From: CAXQRU01 sp964226685 | Lineage (GTDB): Bacteria; Pseudomonadota; Gammaproteobacteria; Pseudomonadales; Cellvibrionaceae | DNA: 38,385 nucleotides | Direction of reading: 5' to 3' | NCBI GenBank assembly: GCA_964226685.1 | Contig: CAXQRU010000003.1 | Coordinates: 1-38,385 of the forward strand | In this document: positions 16,528-25,383 of the stretch, in pieces | Layout of the letters: the number at the start of each line of letters is the position of its first letter | Numbering within the stretch: the first letter of the stretch is position 1 | The notes under the pieces: model-generated | Databases searched by the model: none | The model's input: only the letters and a program-made list of their open reading frames with translations | What the model was told of the DNA's origin: nothing | Program-made: the position numbers and the translations under genes

Positions 16528-17277
16528 TTAGGTGGCTGGCTTCTTTATCGCCCACAAAAAGACGCCGCTGCCCAGAGCTGCCCAGACGTGTTTAATTGGG
16601 TGACCGCTCATAACGCCGGTGATCTCATAGACCTGGTGGTCAAAATGTTCAAACAGCTTAGCCAGGGTGTAAAATATCAAGGCTAGCCAAATTAGCTTTG
16701 CAGGTAGCAGAGGCGAATCCTGTTTGATAATGGCAATGGGCATGATCATCATGGGTAGAAATTGCACCACCGCATAGGGTCTCAAATCCCCCGCTTGTTG
16801 CGATTCTGTCCAGTGCCAGTAGCCGACCGATGCCATGCCCAGTAGTATGCTTGGCCACAGTAGCCAAATCCCCCAGCGCGTTGATAAATAATGATAAATA
16901 AGTAAGCAAAACAGCGACATAAAACCAATAGTCATCGGCAGTCGATCCCAGACTAAGGTGTCGTTGCTTGGATTGTAGTGGTAGTAGGCTGAGCCAAAAC
17001 CAGTCAGAAAAATACCAATAAAGTATATCCAGTAATGTAGGCTGACGGGCCGTTGCTCACAGACCAAGGAGTTGCGACTTAGGAGTATGGCACCAGCCAA
17101 GCCTACGATCAAAAAAGGTATATTGGAGGCCACATTCCAAAAACGCGGGATGCCCAGCAGCGTTTGATCAAAGCTGAATAGGTGATAATTGGGATCTTGG
17201 GCGATAGGGCTCCAAAGCGCGAGCGTAACAATACAGATGAGGCTGGTGGCAAAAATCAGGCTGAGTCTAACAGTCAC
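16528..17277 (-). CDS. Ceramidase-family (CREST superfamily) membrane protein
   Basis: GTG 17277 has AAGGA seven bases upstream. The 249-aa protein has about seven hydrophobic segments and the signature residues of alkaline ceramidases and the CREST hydrolases: FWNVASN, then GSAYYH with Ser96 and His100, NDTLVWDRLPM with Asp111, and GHPIKH with His226 and His230. These are the expected metal-binding and catalytic positions. Eukaryotic members hydrolyse ceramide; bacterial members are widespread and mostly uncharacterised, so the substrate here is unknown. It is divergent from aroB, at the place where aroK sits in many relatives, and lies 54 nt before the deacetylase gene. Confidence 0.85.
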   Translation of the reverse strand: MTVRLSLIFATSLICIVTLALWSPIAQDPNYHLFSFDQTLLGIPRFWNVASNIPFLIVGLAGAILLSRNSLVCEQRPVSLHYWIYFIGIFLTGFGSAYYHYNPSNDTLVWDRLPMTIGFMSLFCLLIYHYLSTRWGIWLLWPSILLGMASVGYWHWTESQQAGDLRPYAVVQFLPMMIMPIAIIKQDSPLLPAKLIWLALIFYTLAKLFEHFDHQVYEITGVMSGHPIKHVWAALGSGVFLWAIKKPAT

Positions 17278-17348
17278 GGATATTTCCTTCGTTGATGGTT
17301 GTATCCCGCAAGGGGTAGCGATAAACTATTCGCTTTTCAGTGGTTCTT

Positions 17349-18434
17349 ATGAAAACTCTTTACGTCGAGCTTGGCGATCAGCGTCGTTACCCCATTTTTA
17401 TTGGTCAAAAATTACTTGATCAGCCTGATCTTTTTACACCTTATATTCGAGGGAAGCAAGTTTGTATCGTCACCAATGAGACGGTTGCGCCCTTGTATTT
17501 GAGCCGCTTAGAGAAAACCTTGTCGGCCTTCCAGGTGGATGTTGTGATTTTGCCTGATGGCGAGGCCTATAAAAACTTGCAGTCCATCAATACCATTTAT
17601 GATCAGTTATTAAAGGGGCGACATAATCGCTCAAGTACTATTGTCGCTCTGGGCGGTGGGGTCGTGGGTGATATGGCCGGTTTTGCTGCAGCTACCTATC
17701 AAAGGGGGATTAATTTTATTCAGGTCCCTACCACTTTGCTATCACAAGTCGATTCTTCCGTTGGTGGTAAAACGGGGGTCAATCACCCCCTGGGTAAAAA
17801 TATGATTGGTGCCTTCCATCAGCCTCAAAGTGTGGTCATTGATATTGAGGTGTTAAATTCGTTGCCGGCTAGAGAGCTGTCGGCCGGTTTGGCTGAAGTC
17901 ATCAAATACGGCCTTATTAATGATGCACCTTTCTTCGATTGGCTAGAAAATAATATAAAGTCTTTGATGTGTTACGAACCCAAGGACTTGATTGAGGCCA
18001 TCGAGCGCTCATGTCTGAATAAGGCGGATGTAGTCGCTCGTGATGAGAAAGAGAGTAGTGTTAGAGCACTACTGAACCTTGGGCATACCTTTGGGCATGC
18101 CATTGAAACTGCGCAAGGCTATGGCCAATGGTTGCATGGTGAGGCCGTGGCGGCGGGCATGGTGTTAGCCGCTCAATTGTCTCAGCAGTTAGGATGGTTA
18201 GATGCAGGGGATGTCAATCGAATAGAAGAGCTTTTGCGTGCTGCGACTTTGCCAGTGCAGCCCCCTTCTGCGATGACGTCGGGTCAGTTTTTAGAAATTA
18301 TGGCGGTCGATAAAAAAGCCATTGATGGCGCCATTCGTCTGATTTTGTTAAAAGCAATTGGCGAGGCCGTCATTGATGATAGCGTGAGTGCGGAGCAAAT
18401 TCGGTGTCTGATTGACTCGCCTTGCGATAAATAA
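17349..18434 (+). CDS. aroB: 3-dehydroquinate synthase
   Basis: AroB makes 3-dehydroquinate from DAHP, the second step of the shikimate pathway, with NAD+ and a metal ion. ATG 17349 gives the usual MKTLYVELGDQRRYPIFIG opening and 361 aa; a GTG at 17340 would add three residues. The family core is intact: ALGGGVVGDMAGFAAATYQRG, VPTTLLSQVDSSVGGKTGVN, LSAGLAEVIKYG and LNLGHTFGHAIE, with the metal-binding Glu and His residues in place. aroK, normally just upstream, is absent; a ceramidase gene lies there in the opposite direction. Confidence 0.98.
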   Translation: MKTLYVELGDQRRYPIFIGQKLLDQPDLFTPYIRGKQVCIVTNETVAPLYLSRLEKTLSAFQVDVVILPDGEAYKNLQSINTIYDQLLKGRHNRSSTIVALGGGVVGDMAGFAAATYQRGINFIQVPTTLLSQVDSSVGGKTGVNHPLGKNMIGAFHQPQSVVIDIEVLNSLPARELSAGLAEVIKYGLINDAPFFDWLENNIKSLMCYEPKDLIEAIERSCLNKADVVARDEKESSVRALLNLGHTFGHAIETAQGYGQWLHGEAVAAGMVLAAQLSQQLGWLDAGDVNRIEELLRAATLPVQPPSAMTSGQFLEIMAVDKKAIDGAIRLILLKAIGEAVIDDSVSAEQIRCLIDSPCDK

Positions 18435-18487
18435 TGTTTGGTTTTGACAATGAAAAATAAAAATGTTGATCTAAAAAGGCTATTGAT

Positions 18488-19039
18488 ATGATAGAGATTA
18501 CCGATGCGGCGCAGCAAAATTTAAAGGAATTGCTCGATAGTAGGCAGGTTGAAAATGAAGGTATTCGAGTTTTTGTGTCGAACCCTGGCACCACTGAAGC
18601 TGAGACCTGTGTTGCTTTTTGCACGCAGGAAGATAGGCGTGATCATAAAGCTATTGAATTTCAATTGATTACAGTTTATGCGGAAGAAAAAACACGGTCT
18701 TTTTTAGAGGGTACTAAAATCGATTTCGTTGATGGTGCGTTTCATATACACTCTCCTAAATCAAAAGTACCCTCTCTCAATGATGGCAGCTCGATAAGAG
18801 ATCGCATCCACTATGTTCTTTATTATGATGTAAACATTGAGCCTCTGGCTCAGCATGGTGAGGTGAGTTTGATAGACCTTACCTCTGACAACGAGGTGTT
18901 TCTGAGATTTTGTGGTACAAATTGCGATTTCGTTGATTCAGCTATTCAAAAAAGTATCGAGACAACGATAAAAGAGAAAATACCCGAAATAACTGAGGTA
19001 TTTTTTGGGTTTGTTGATCAAAATCAGACATTGGGTTGA
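18488..19039 (+). CDS. NfuA-like protein with altered Fe-S cysteine motif
   Basis: The 183-aa protein aligns by eye with NfuA over its whole length. It has an A-type N-terminal domain (ITDAAQQNLKELL, RVFVSNPGTTEAETC) and a NifU C-terminal domain (RDRIHYVLYYDVNIEPLAQHGEVSLIDL ... RFCGTNCDFVDSAIQKSIETTIKEKIPEITEV). In true NfuA the cluster ligands form FGGGCNGCSMVD (Cys-x2-Cys). Here the segment is two residues shorter, giving Cys142-x3-Cys146, in frame on both sides. NfuA delivers [4Fe-4S] clusters to client enzymes. With CX3C this paralogue may hold a cluster differently or have another role. It sits between aroB and the damX-like gene, 53 nt after aroB, with AAGG at 18475. Confidence 0.85.
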   Translation: MIEITDAAQQNLKELLDSRQVENEGIRVFVSNPGTTEAETCVAFCTQEDRRDHKAIEFQLITVYAEEKTRSFLEGTKIDFVDGAFHIHSPKSKVPSLNDGSSIRDRIHYVLYYDVNIEPLAQHGEVSLIDLTSDNEVFLRFCGTNCDFVDSAIQKSIETTIKEKIPEITEVFFGFVDQNQTLG

Positions 19040-19186
19040 CGTTGTGGGCTTGCGCCGTTTTGCAGGCGGCACCATATATATGCTTTAGCCCCGCCATCTT
19101 ATGCAAATAATGGCACTGATTTCTTTTCGGGTCGGTTTTTATGGGGTTTTTCTCTTGATTTCAAAAAGTAAAGGGGTTAGGCTCGG

Positions 19187-20689
19187 ATGAAATATGACAA
19201 TCGGGTGCTTACTATGTCTAACCCTGCTCACACACAACCTCCCATGATCTCAGAGCCTTCAGAATCGACAACCGATGCGCCAGCCTTTTTTTCTAAGGCT
19301 GGCTATCGAGCGGTTGTGGATGAGTTGGTTCATCTTTGTCAGTTCGGCAATAGCTTGGTGGCCTTGCTCGCCAAAAAGGGCATGGGCAAGACCACTGTTT
19401 TAAATGAAACGCTTTCGCTTTTGGGGAATGCTCAGTGCTGCTATATCTCTGGTAAGTCGCACTCATCGATTGAGGTTATTTTAGCGCGTGTTGCTCAAGA
19501 GTTTGCCGTTCCGATTAGTCCTCAAGCTTCAGCGGGTGAAATGTTATCGGCGATTCGCCGCTCCATTCCTGCCCAATCTTTGCAGCATCGGGTTATTGTT
19601 ATCGACGATGCGGATGTATTAAGTGATACGATTTTGTCATCGGTGGTGAGTTTACTTCAAGGGCAGCAGGGCTATCAATTGCATGTCTTGTTAGCGGGCG
19701 ATATTGCGTTGGCGCCTCGTCTTGATAAATTTGAAATGAGCGATCTACCAATCTACGATCTTGAATTAAAGCCGCTCACCAATGAGGAGTGCGAGCAATA
19801 TATTGCACACCGTTTGGAAGGTGTTGAGCAGTATGCTATTGAAGATATGGATTCGGCGACGATCGAGCGCATGTGGAAGCAAAGCAAGGGCGTGCCCTTG
19901 GTGATTAACTCTCTGCTCAATCAATACATTGTCAGTCAAGAAATTGCCAATGCCCCGGCCCTTGATCCGATTATGATGGAGGAGGAAGAGGCTAGGCTAC
20001 CCTATGTGCATATGGGTATGATGGTGGTTCTGTTGAGTTTATTGATACTGGGTTTGATCTATTTGAGTAGCGATGAGCCTGAGGTTGATGTGGCCAATGA
20101 GGTTGAGCCAGCCATCATTACTAATGAGCCGGTCAATGAACCTATAGTTAATGCATCTGAGCCAGTTATTGCTGCTGAACCTGAGCCAGTTGTTGAACCT
20201 GCCAGCGAGTTCAACCCTGTTATTCCTGAGACTGAGTCAGCGGCTCCAGTGACTGAGCCAGTGGTCTCTGATCCGGCTCCGGCTCCTGTTTCAGAAGTTC
20301 AAGAACCTACTGTGGTCAGTCAGCCAGAGCCAATTGAGCCTGAACCAGTGGTGGCCAAGAAGCCTGAGCCAAAACCCGCCGCTGCCCCTAAACCAGAACC
20401 TGTGCAAACGCCGGTTAAAACCAGTGCTTTCAGTAGTTGGCCTGGCAATCAGTTTGTGTTGCAAGTGACTGCATCGAGTTCTAAGTCTGGTATTGAGAAG
20501 TTTGTAGCTAACCAATCCAATAAGTCCGACCTGACCATTGTGACGACTGATCGCAATGGTAAGCCCTGGTATGTTGTAGTTGCAGGTCCCTATGCTGATC
20601 GCGCATCAGCGGTGAATGCCATCAATCGTTTGCCTCAATCCCAGGTGAATGCAGGGCCTTGGCCTAGAACAGTCTCCAGTCTTCAGTAA
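19187..20689 (+). CDS. DamX-like AAA ATPase and SPOR-domain division protein
   Basis: The 500-aa protein has an N-terminal ATPase of the GspA/DamX-related kind, with a slightly degenerate Walker A (AKKGMGKTT, residues 62-70) and Walker B (VIVIDDAD). One membrane helix follows near 275-292, then a long Pro/Glu/Ala-rich linker (about 300-425), and a C-terminal SPOR domain (about 425-500, FVLQVTASSSKSGIEKF). SPOR domains bind denuded peptidoglycan at the septum, so it likely helps cell division. The aroB - this gene - gltB order matches that of Pseudomonas. ATG 19187 is preferred over ATG 19214. Confidence 0.9.
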   Translation: MKYDNRVLTMSNPAHTQPPMISEPSESTTDAPAFFSKAGYRAVVDELVHLCQFGNSLVALLAKKGMGKTTVLNETLSLLGNAQCCYISGKSHSSIEVILARVAQEFAVPISPQASAGEMLSAIRRSIPAQSLQHRVIVIDDADVLSDTILSSVVSLLQGQQGYQLHVLLAGDIALAPRLDKFEMSDLPIYDLELKPLTNEECEQYIAHRLEGVEQYAIEDMDSATIERMWKQSKGVPLVINSLLNQYIVSQEIANAPALDPIMMEEEEARLPYVHMGMMVVLLSLLILGLIYLSSDEPEVDVANEVEPAIITNEPVNEPIVNASEPVIAAEPEPVVEPASEFNPVIPETESAAPVTEPVVSDPAPAPVSEVQEPTVVSQPEPIEPEPVVAKKPEPKPAAAPKPEPVQTPVKTSAFSSWPGNQFVLQVTASSSKSGIEKFVANQSNKSDLTIVTTDRNGKPWYVVVAGPYADRASAVNAINRLPQSQVNAGPWPRTVSSLQ

Positions 20690-20690
20690 G

Positions 20691-20716
20691 CTTTGGGGGG
20701 GCGGGTGCCCCCAAAG
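20691..20716 (+). terminator. Hairpin after the damX-like gene
   Basis: CTTTGGGGG (20691-20699) pairs perfectly with CCCCCAAAG (20708-20716) across an 8-nt loop, starting two bases after the stop codon. No T-run follows (TATATCTT), so it may be a weak intrinsic terminator or an mRNA-end stabiliser. Confidence 0.6.
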
Positions 20717-20793
20717 TATATCTTGGTAAAGGTATAATAAAAGTTATAACAATTCCTTGCCAAAGTAGAGTTAAGTCAGTAAGATCATCTCAG

Positions 20794-20833
20794 TTGTGCG
20801 CCGCACAATGGCCTAAATGACACGATTTAGGCC
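20794..20833. promoter_or_regulatory. Tandem perfect palindromes upstream of gltBD
   Basis: Two inverted repeats lie side by side about 105-145 nt before the gltB start. The first is TTGTGCG-C-CGCACAA (20794-20808), 15 bp. The second has arms GGCCTAAAT and ATTTAGGCC around a 6-nt loop (20810-20833). They look like operator sites for a regulator of glutamate synthase, or part of a structured leader RNA. I saw no convincing sigma-54 promoter nearby. Confidence 0.55.
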
Positions 20834-20938
20834 CTAAATTCGACTATTTGCGTCTAATTTCACCCAATTTTATTGATGGTGATTTCTTAAGTGCGCGCTT
20901 AGTGGCGCTAATGATAAGCAGCAATAAAGAGGGTGCGT

Positions 20939-23900
20939 ATGAATCAAGGACTGTATCGATTAGGAGAGTTCAAAGATAATTGCGGTTTTGGCTTGGTGGC
21001 TCATTTAAAAGGTCAGCCAAGTCACCAACTGGTGGAGACGGCCATTGCCTCGCTCGCCAGCATGACTCATCGGGGTGGCATTGCCGCCGATGGTAAAACG
21101 GGTGATGGTTGCGGCTTATTAATTCAAAAGCCCGATGTGTTTTTTCGTCAAATTTTGGACGTTGAATTACCCTCCATGTATGCGGTTGGGGTCTTGATGT
21201 TAAGTCCTGACGTCGGCTCTCAAACATCAGTCAAGGCGGAGTTTGAAAAAGCCCTGGCTTCAGAGGGTTTGTCTGTCATCTGTTGGCGCCCAGTGCCAAC
21301 CAATAGCGATTGCCTGGGTCGGATTGCTAAATCTAATTGCCCCCATTTTGAGCACGTTTTTGTGGCGCCGGCCCCTGCGCTAAGTGAAGCGCACTTTCAG
21401 GCAAAGTTGTTGATTGCCCGCAGGCTAGCTGAAAAAAGTATTGCCAATGAAGATAAGCTCTATGTAGCAAGTCTGAGTACTCGAGTGGTCTCCTATAAAG
21501 GCTTGATGATGCCGATTGATTTGCCCGTCTTTTTTGAAGATTTAAAGCATCCCGATTTTGCATCAGCGATTTGTGTGTTTCACCAACGTTTTTCAACCAA
21601 TACCATGCCTCGCTGGCCACTCGCGCAACCGTTTCGTTTGTTGGCTCACAATGGTGAAATTAATACCATTACGGGCAATCGCAATTGGGCGTACGCCAGG
21701 CGATACAAATTTATTACGCCGTTAATTCCGAATATTGATGCGATTGCGCCTTTAGTGAATCGCGATGGTTCAGATTCCTCTAGCTTAGATAATATGTTTG
21801 AATTGTTAACCACAGGCGGCATGGAGCTTCATCGTGCCGTGCGTATGTTGTTACCCCCTGGTTGGCAAAATACGGAAACCATGGACCCAGACCTCAGAGC
21901 TTTTTATGAGTTTAACTCGATGCATATGGAATCTTGGGATGGCCCTGCCGGCTTGGCTCTCACCGATGGTCGTTATGCGGTCTGCACGCTAGATAGGAAT
22001 GGCTTGCGGCCCTCTCGATGGGTTCAAACGAAAGACGATATCATTACTGTCGCTTCTGAGATCGGTGTGCATAATTATCGGCCTGAAGATGTGGTCGCTA
22101 AGGGGCGTTTGGGGCCGGGACAGATTCTGTCAATTGATACCCAAAAAGGTGAGTTGTGGCATACGGCTCAAGTCGATGAGCAATTGAAAAAAAGTCAGCC
22201 ATATAAGCAATGGCTGAGAACTCGAATTCAGCGCATCAGTTCAAATCTGTCTTCTGAAAAAGTCTTAAAGGCCCTCGATCCTTTTGCGTTGACCACTTAT
22301 ATGAAATTGTTTCAGGTGTCATTTGAAGAGCGAGATGAGATCATTAAGCCTTTGGTGTTGAGTGGTCATGAGGCGACCGGTTCGATGGGTGATGATACGC
22401 CGATGGCGGTGTTATCACAAAAACAGCGGCCCTTGTATGATTATTTTCGCCAGCAATTTGCTCAGGTAACCAACCCACCTATTGACCCATTGCGTGAAGC
22501 CATTGTGATGTCTTTGGAAACCTGTCTTGGTCGAGAGCTATCGGTTTATACGGAAACGGAAGATCATGCTGATCGAGTGGTTTTATCATCGCCATTGTTA
22601 TCGCCCAGAAAATTCCAGTCATTGATCGATTTGGATCGGCCTCAATATCAATATCAGCGCTTGTCGATGTACTACAATCCGCAAGAAAAAGATCTGAAAA
22701 CTGCTTTGCTGGATTTGATTGGTGATGCGATTAAAGCCGTTGAAGCAGGTAAGTTGATTTTATTGTTAAGCGATGAGGGCGTGAAAGAAAATCAGGTGCC
22801 CATTCATGCTTTACTGGCAACCGGAGCCATTAACCAAGCTCTTGTTAAAAAAGGGCTGAGATGTGATGCCAATATTCTTGTGAAGTCGGCAACGATCAGA
22901 GATTCTCATCATGTCGCGACGCTCATTGCCTATGGTGCAACGGCGATTTACCCCTATTTTAGTTATCAAATTATCAATGATTTAGTTGCTCGTGGTGAAA
23001 TCAAAATGGATTTAACTACGGCCTATAAAAATTACCGTAAGGGCATCAATAAAGGCCTATTAAAAATTTTATCCAAAATGGGCATTGCCACTATTGCGTC
23101 TTATCGGGGCGCTCAGTTGTTTGAAATTGTGGGTTTGGCAAACGATGTCGTTGAGCTTTGCTTTGGAGATACGCCGAGTCGTATACAGGGAGCCAGTTTT
23201 TTTGATTTGGAAAACGATCAGAAAATGTTGGCTAAAAAAGCGTGGTTGGGGCGTAAGACCATTGAGCCGGGTGGCTTATTAAAATACATTCATGGTCAGG
23301 AATATCATGCCTATAACCCGGATGTGGTTGTGAGTATGCACAAAGCTATGCGTTCAGGGCTGTATCAAGATTGGTTGAGCTGTGCTGAGTTAATTAACAA
23401 AAGACCAGTAGCGACATTAAGAGATTTATTGGCCTTAAATTATCAAGAAAAAGATGCTATCGATATTTCCACCGTAGAATCTGAAGAATCCATCATTCGT
23501 CGTTTTGATTCGGCGGGCATGTCTTTAGGTGCATTGTCGCCCGAAGCTCATGAAGCCTTAGCGGAGGCAATGAATACTCTGGGTGGGCGTTCCAATAGCG
23601 GTGAGGGTGGAGAAGATCCGGCTCGATATGGCACGGTGAAAATGTCGAAGATTAAACAAGTGGCTTCTGGTCGCTTTGGAGTGACGCCGGCTTATTTAGT
23701 GAATGCGGAAGTATTACAAATCAAAATTGCTCAAGGTGCCAAGCCTGGCGAAGGTGGCCAGTTGCCTGGTGGTAAGGTGAACCAATTAATTGCGACCTTG
23801 CGCTACTCGGTCCCGGGTGTCACTTTAATTTCGCCGCCGCCACATCATGATATTTATTCGATTGAAGATTTGGCGCAATTAATTTTTGATTTAAAGCAAG

Positions 23901-25381
23901 TGAATCCTTCGGCATTAATTTCTGTCAAGCTAGTGTCTCGCCCTGGTGTTGGAACTATTGCCGCGGGTGTGGTAAAAGCCTATGCGGATTTAATTACGGT
24001 ATCGGGTTATGACGGTGGTACGGCGGCAAGTCCTATAACCTCCATTCGTTATGCCGGTTCGCCCTGGGAGTTGGGCCTGAGTGAGGTGCACCAAACACTG
24101 CGAGCCAATGATTTGCGTGGGCGCGTGCGAGTGCAAACAGATGGCGGTTTGAAAACGGGTTTAGATGTGATTAAGGCGGCCATTTTAGGGGCGGAGAGTT
24201 TTGGCTTTGGTACCGCACCGATGGTGGCCTTGGGATGTAAATATTTACGCATTTGCCATTTGAATAATTGCGCTACCGGTGTGGCTACTCAAAACGATGA
24301 TTTGAGGCGAGAACATTATCGTGGCACGGTTGAAATGGTGATGAATTTTTTCCGATTTGTGGCTCAAGAAACTCGCGAGTGGTTGGCGGTGTTGGGCGTT
24401 CGCAGTCTTCAAGATTTAGTGGGTCGCGTCGATTTGTTAAAACAAATTGAAGGCGAGTCTGAGAAACAAAAAGGCATCGATCTATCAGGCCTATTGCATA
24501 CCGATGAGCTGTTGGATAGTAAACCGCAATGTTGCCAAGTTGAAAAAAACGAACCCTTTGATAAAGCTGAGTTGGCGCAGACCATGGTCGATGAATTGTT
24601 GCCAGTGATTGAGAATAAAACTGGGGGTGAATTTGAATACCAGATTAAAAATTGGGATCGCTCTATTGGTGCGCGTTTATCCGGTGAAATTGCTCGCCGC
24701 TACGGTAACCAAGGCATGGCGGACGCGCCCATCTCCATTCGTTTGAAGGGAGTAGCGGGTCAGAGTTTGGGTGTTTGGAATGCGGGCGGCTTACATCTCT
24801 ATCTTGAAGGTGACGCCAATGATTATGTTGGCAAAGGCATGGCGGGTGGAAAAATAGTGATTTCGCCCTCGCCATTATCGACCTTTGCGACAGAAAAAAC
24901 AGTCATTATGGGCAATACCTGCTTGTATGGTGCAACCGGGGGTGAGCTGTATGCATCAGGTCGTGCGGGTGAGCGCTTTGCGGTTCGCAATTCTGGTGCC
25001 CAAGCGGTGGTAACCGGAACGGGGGATCATTGTTGTGAATACATGACTGGTGGTGTGGTTGTGGTTCTTGGTAAAACCGGGGTGAATTTTGGTGCAGGGA
25101 TGACAGGTGGCTTTGCTTACGTGCTTGATCTCGATCGTGGTTTTGTTGATCGTTACAATCAGGAGCTCGTGGAAATCCATCGCATCAGTGGTGAGGCATT
25201 AGAGCCGCATCGTTTTCACTTATTAGATTTAATTAAACTATTTGCTCAAGAAACGGATAGTAGCTGGGGGCACGAATTAGCCGATAATTTTGGTGATTAC
25301 GTTCGTAAATTTTGGTTGGTAAAACCCAAGTCGGCTGAACTCGACATGTTGCTAACCAGCGTTAGGCATAGAGGTGAGTAA
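20939..25381 (+). CDS. gltB: Glutamate synthase (NADPH), large subunit
   Basis: ATG 20939 with GAGGG upstream gives 1480 aa. GltB makes glutamate from glutamine and 2-oxoglutarate with NADPH-derived electrons supplied by GltD. The N-terminal glutaminase domain begins at Cys15 (DNCGFGLVAH), exposed after removal of a 14-residue propeptide. The central domain and the FMN-binding synthase domain (about 800-1180; GGRSNSGEGGEDPARY, SGYDGGTAASP) follow. The [3Fe-4S] ligands are Cys1100, Cys1106 and Cys1111 (CKYLRICHLNNC). The C-terminal beta-helix (about 1230-1480) has GlyGly-rich turns. It is 2 nt from gltD and forms an operon with it. Confidence 0.98.
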   Translation: MNQGLYRLGEFKDNCGFGLVAHLKGQPSHQLVETAIASLASMTHRGGIAADGKTGDGCGLLIQKPDVFFRQILDVELPSMYAVGVLMLSPDVGSQTSVKAEFEKALASEGLSVICWRPVPTNSDCLGRIAKSNCPHFEHVFVAPAPALSEAHFQAKLLIARRLAEKSIANEDKLYVASLSTRVVSYKGLMMPIDLPVFFEDLKHPDFASAICVFHQRFSTNTMPRWPLAQPFRLLAHNGEINTITGNRNWAYARRYKFITPLIPNIDAIAPLVNRDGSDSSSLDNMFELLTTGGMELHRAVRMLLPPGWQNTETMDPDLRAFYEFNSMHMESWDGPAGLALTDGRYAVCTLDRNGLRPSRWVQTKDDIITVASEIGVHNYRPEDVVAKGRLGPGQILSIDTQKGELWHTAQVDEQLKKSQPYKQWLRTRIQRISSNLSSEKVLKALDPFALTTYMKLFQVSFEERDEIIKPLVLSGHEATGSMGDDTPMAVLSQKQRPLYDYFRQQFAQVTNPPIDPLREAIVMSLETCLGRELSVYTETEDHADRVVLSSPLLSPRKFQSLIDLDRPQYQYQRLSMYYNPQEKDLKTALLDLIGDAIKAVEAGKLILLLSDEGVKENQVPIHALLATGAINQALVKKGLRCDANILVKSATIRDSHHVATLIAYGATAIYPYFSYQIINDLVARGEIKMDLTTAYKNYRKGINKGLLKILSKMGIATIASYRGAQLFEIVGLANDVVELCFGDTPSRIQGASFFDLENDQKMLAKKAWLGRKTIEPGGLLKYIHGQEYHAYNPDVVVSMHKAMRSGLYQDWLSCAELINKRPVATLRDLLALNYQEKDAIDISTVESEESIIRRFDSAGMSLGALSPEAHEALAEAMNTLGGRSNSGEGGEDPARYGTVKMSKIKQVASGRFGVTPAYLVNAEVLQIKIAQGAKPGEGGQLPGGKVNQLIATLRYSVPGVTLISPPPHHDIYSIEDLAQLIFDLKQVNPSALISVKLVSRPGVGTIAAGVVKAYADLITVSGYDGGTAASPITSIRYAGSPWELGLSEVHQTLRANDLRGRVRVQTDGGLKTGLDVIKAAILGAESFGFGTAPMVALGCKYLRICHLNNCATGVATQNDDLRREHYRGTVEMVMNFFRFVAQETREWLAVLGVRSLQDLVGRVDLLKQIEGESEKQKGIDLSGLLHTDELLDSKPQCCQVEKNEPFDKAELAQTMVDELLPVIENKTGGEFEYQIKNWDRSIGARLSGEIARRYGNQGMADAPISIRLKGVAGQSLGVWNAGGLHLYLEGDANDYVGKGMAGGKIVISPSPLSTFATEKTVIMGNTCLYGATGGELYASGRAGERFAVRNSGAQAVVTGTGDHCCEYMTGGVVVVLGKTGVNFGAGMTGGFAYVLDLDRGFVDRYNQELVEIHRISGEALEPHRFHLLDLIKLFAQETDSSWGHELADNFGDYVRKFWLVKPKSAELDMLLTSVRHRGE

Positions 25382-25383
25382 TT

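Noticed and set aside
20840..20938. Sigma-54 promoter for gltB
   Set aside because: The nearest TGG...GC pattern (TGGCGCTAATGATAAGC) departs from both conserved GG and GC dinucleotide contexts too much to call.
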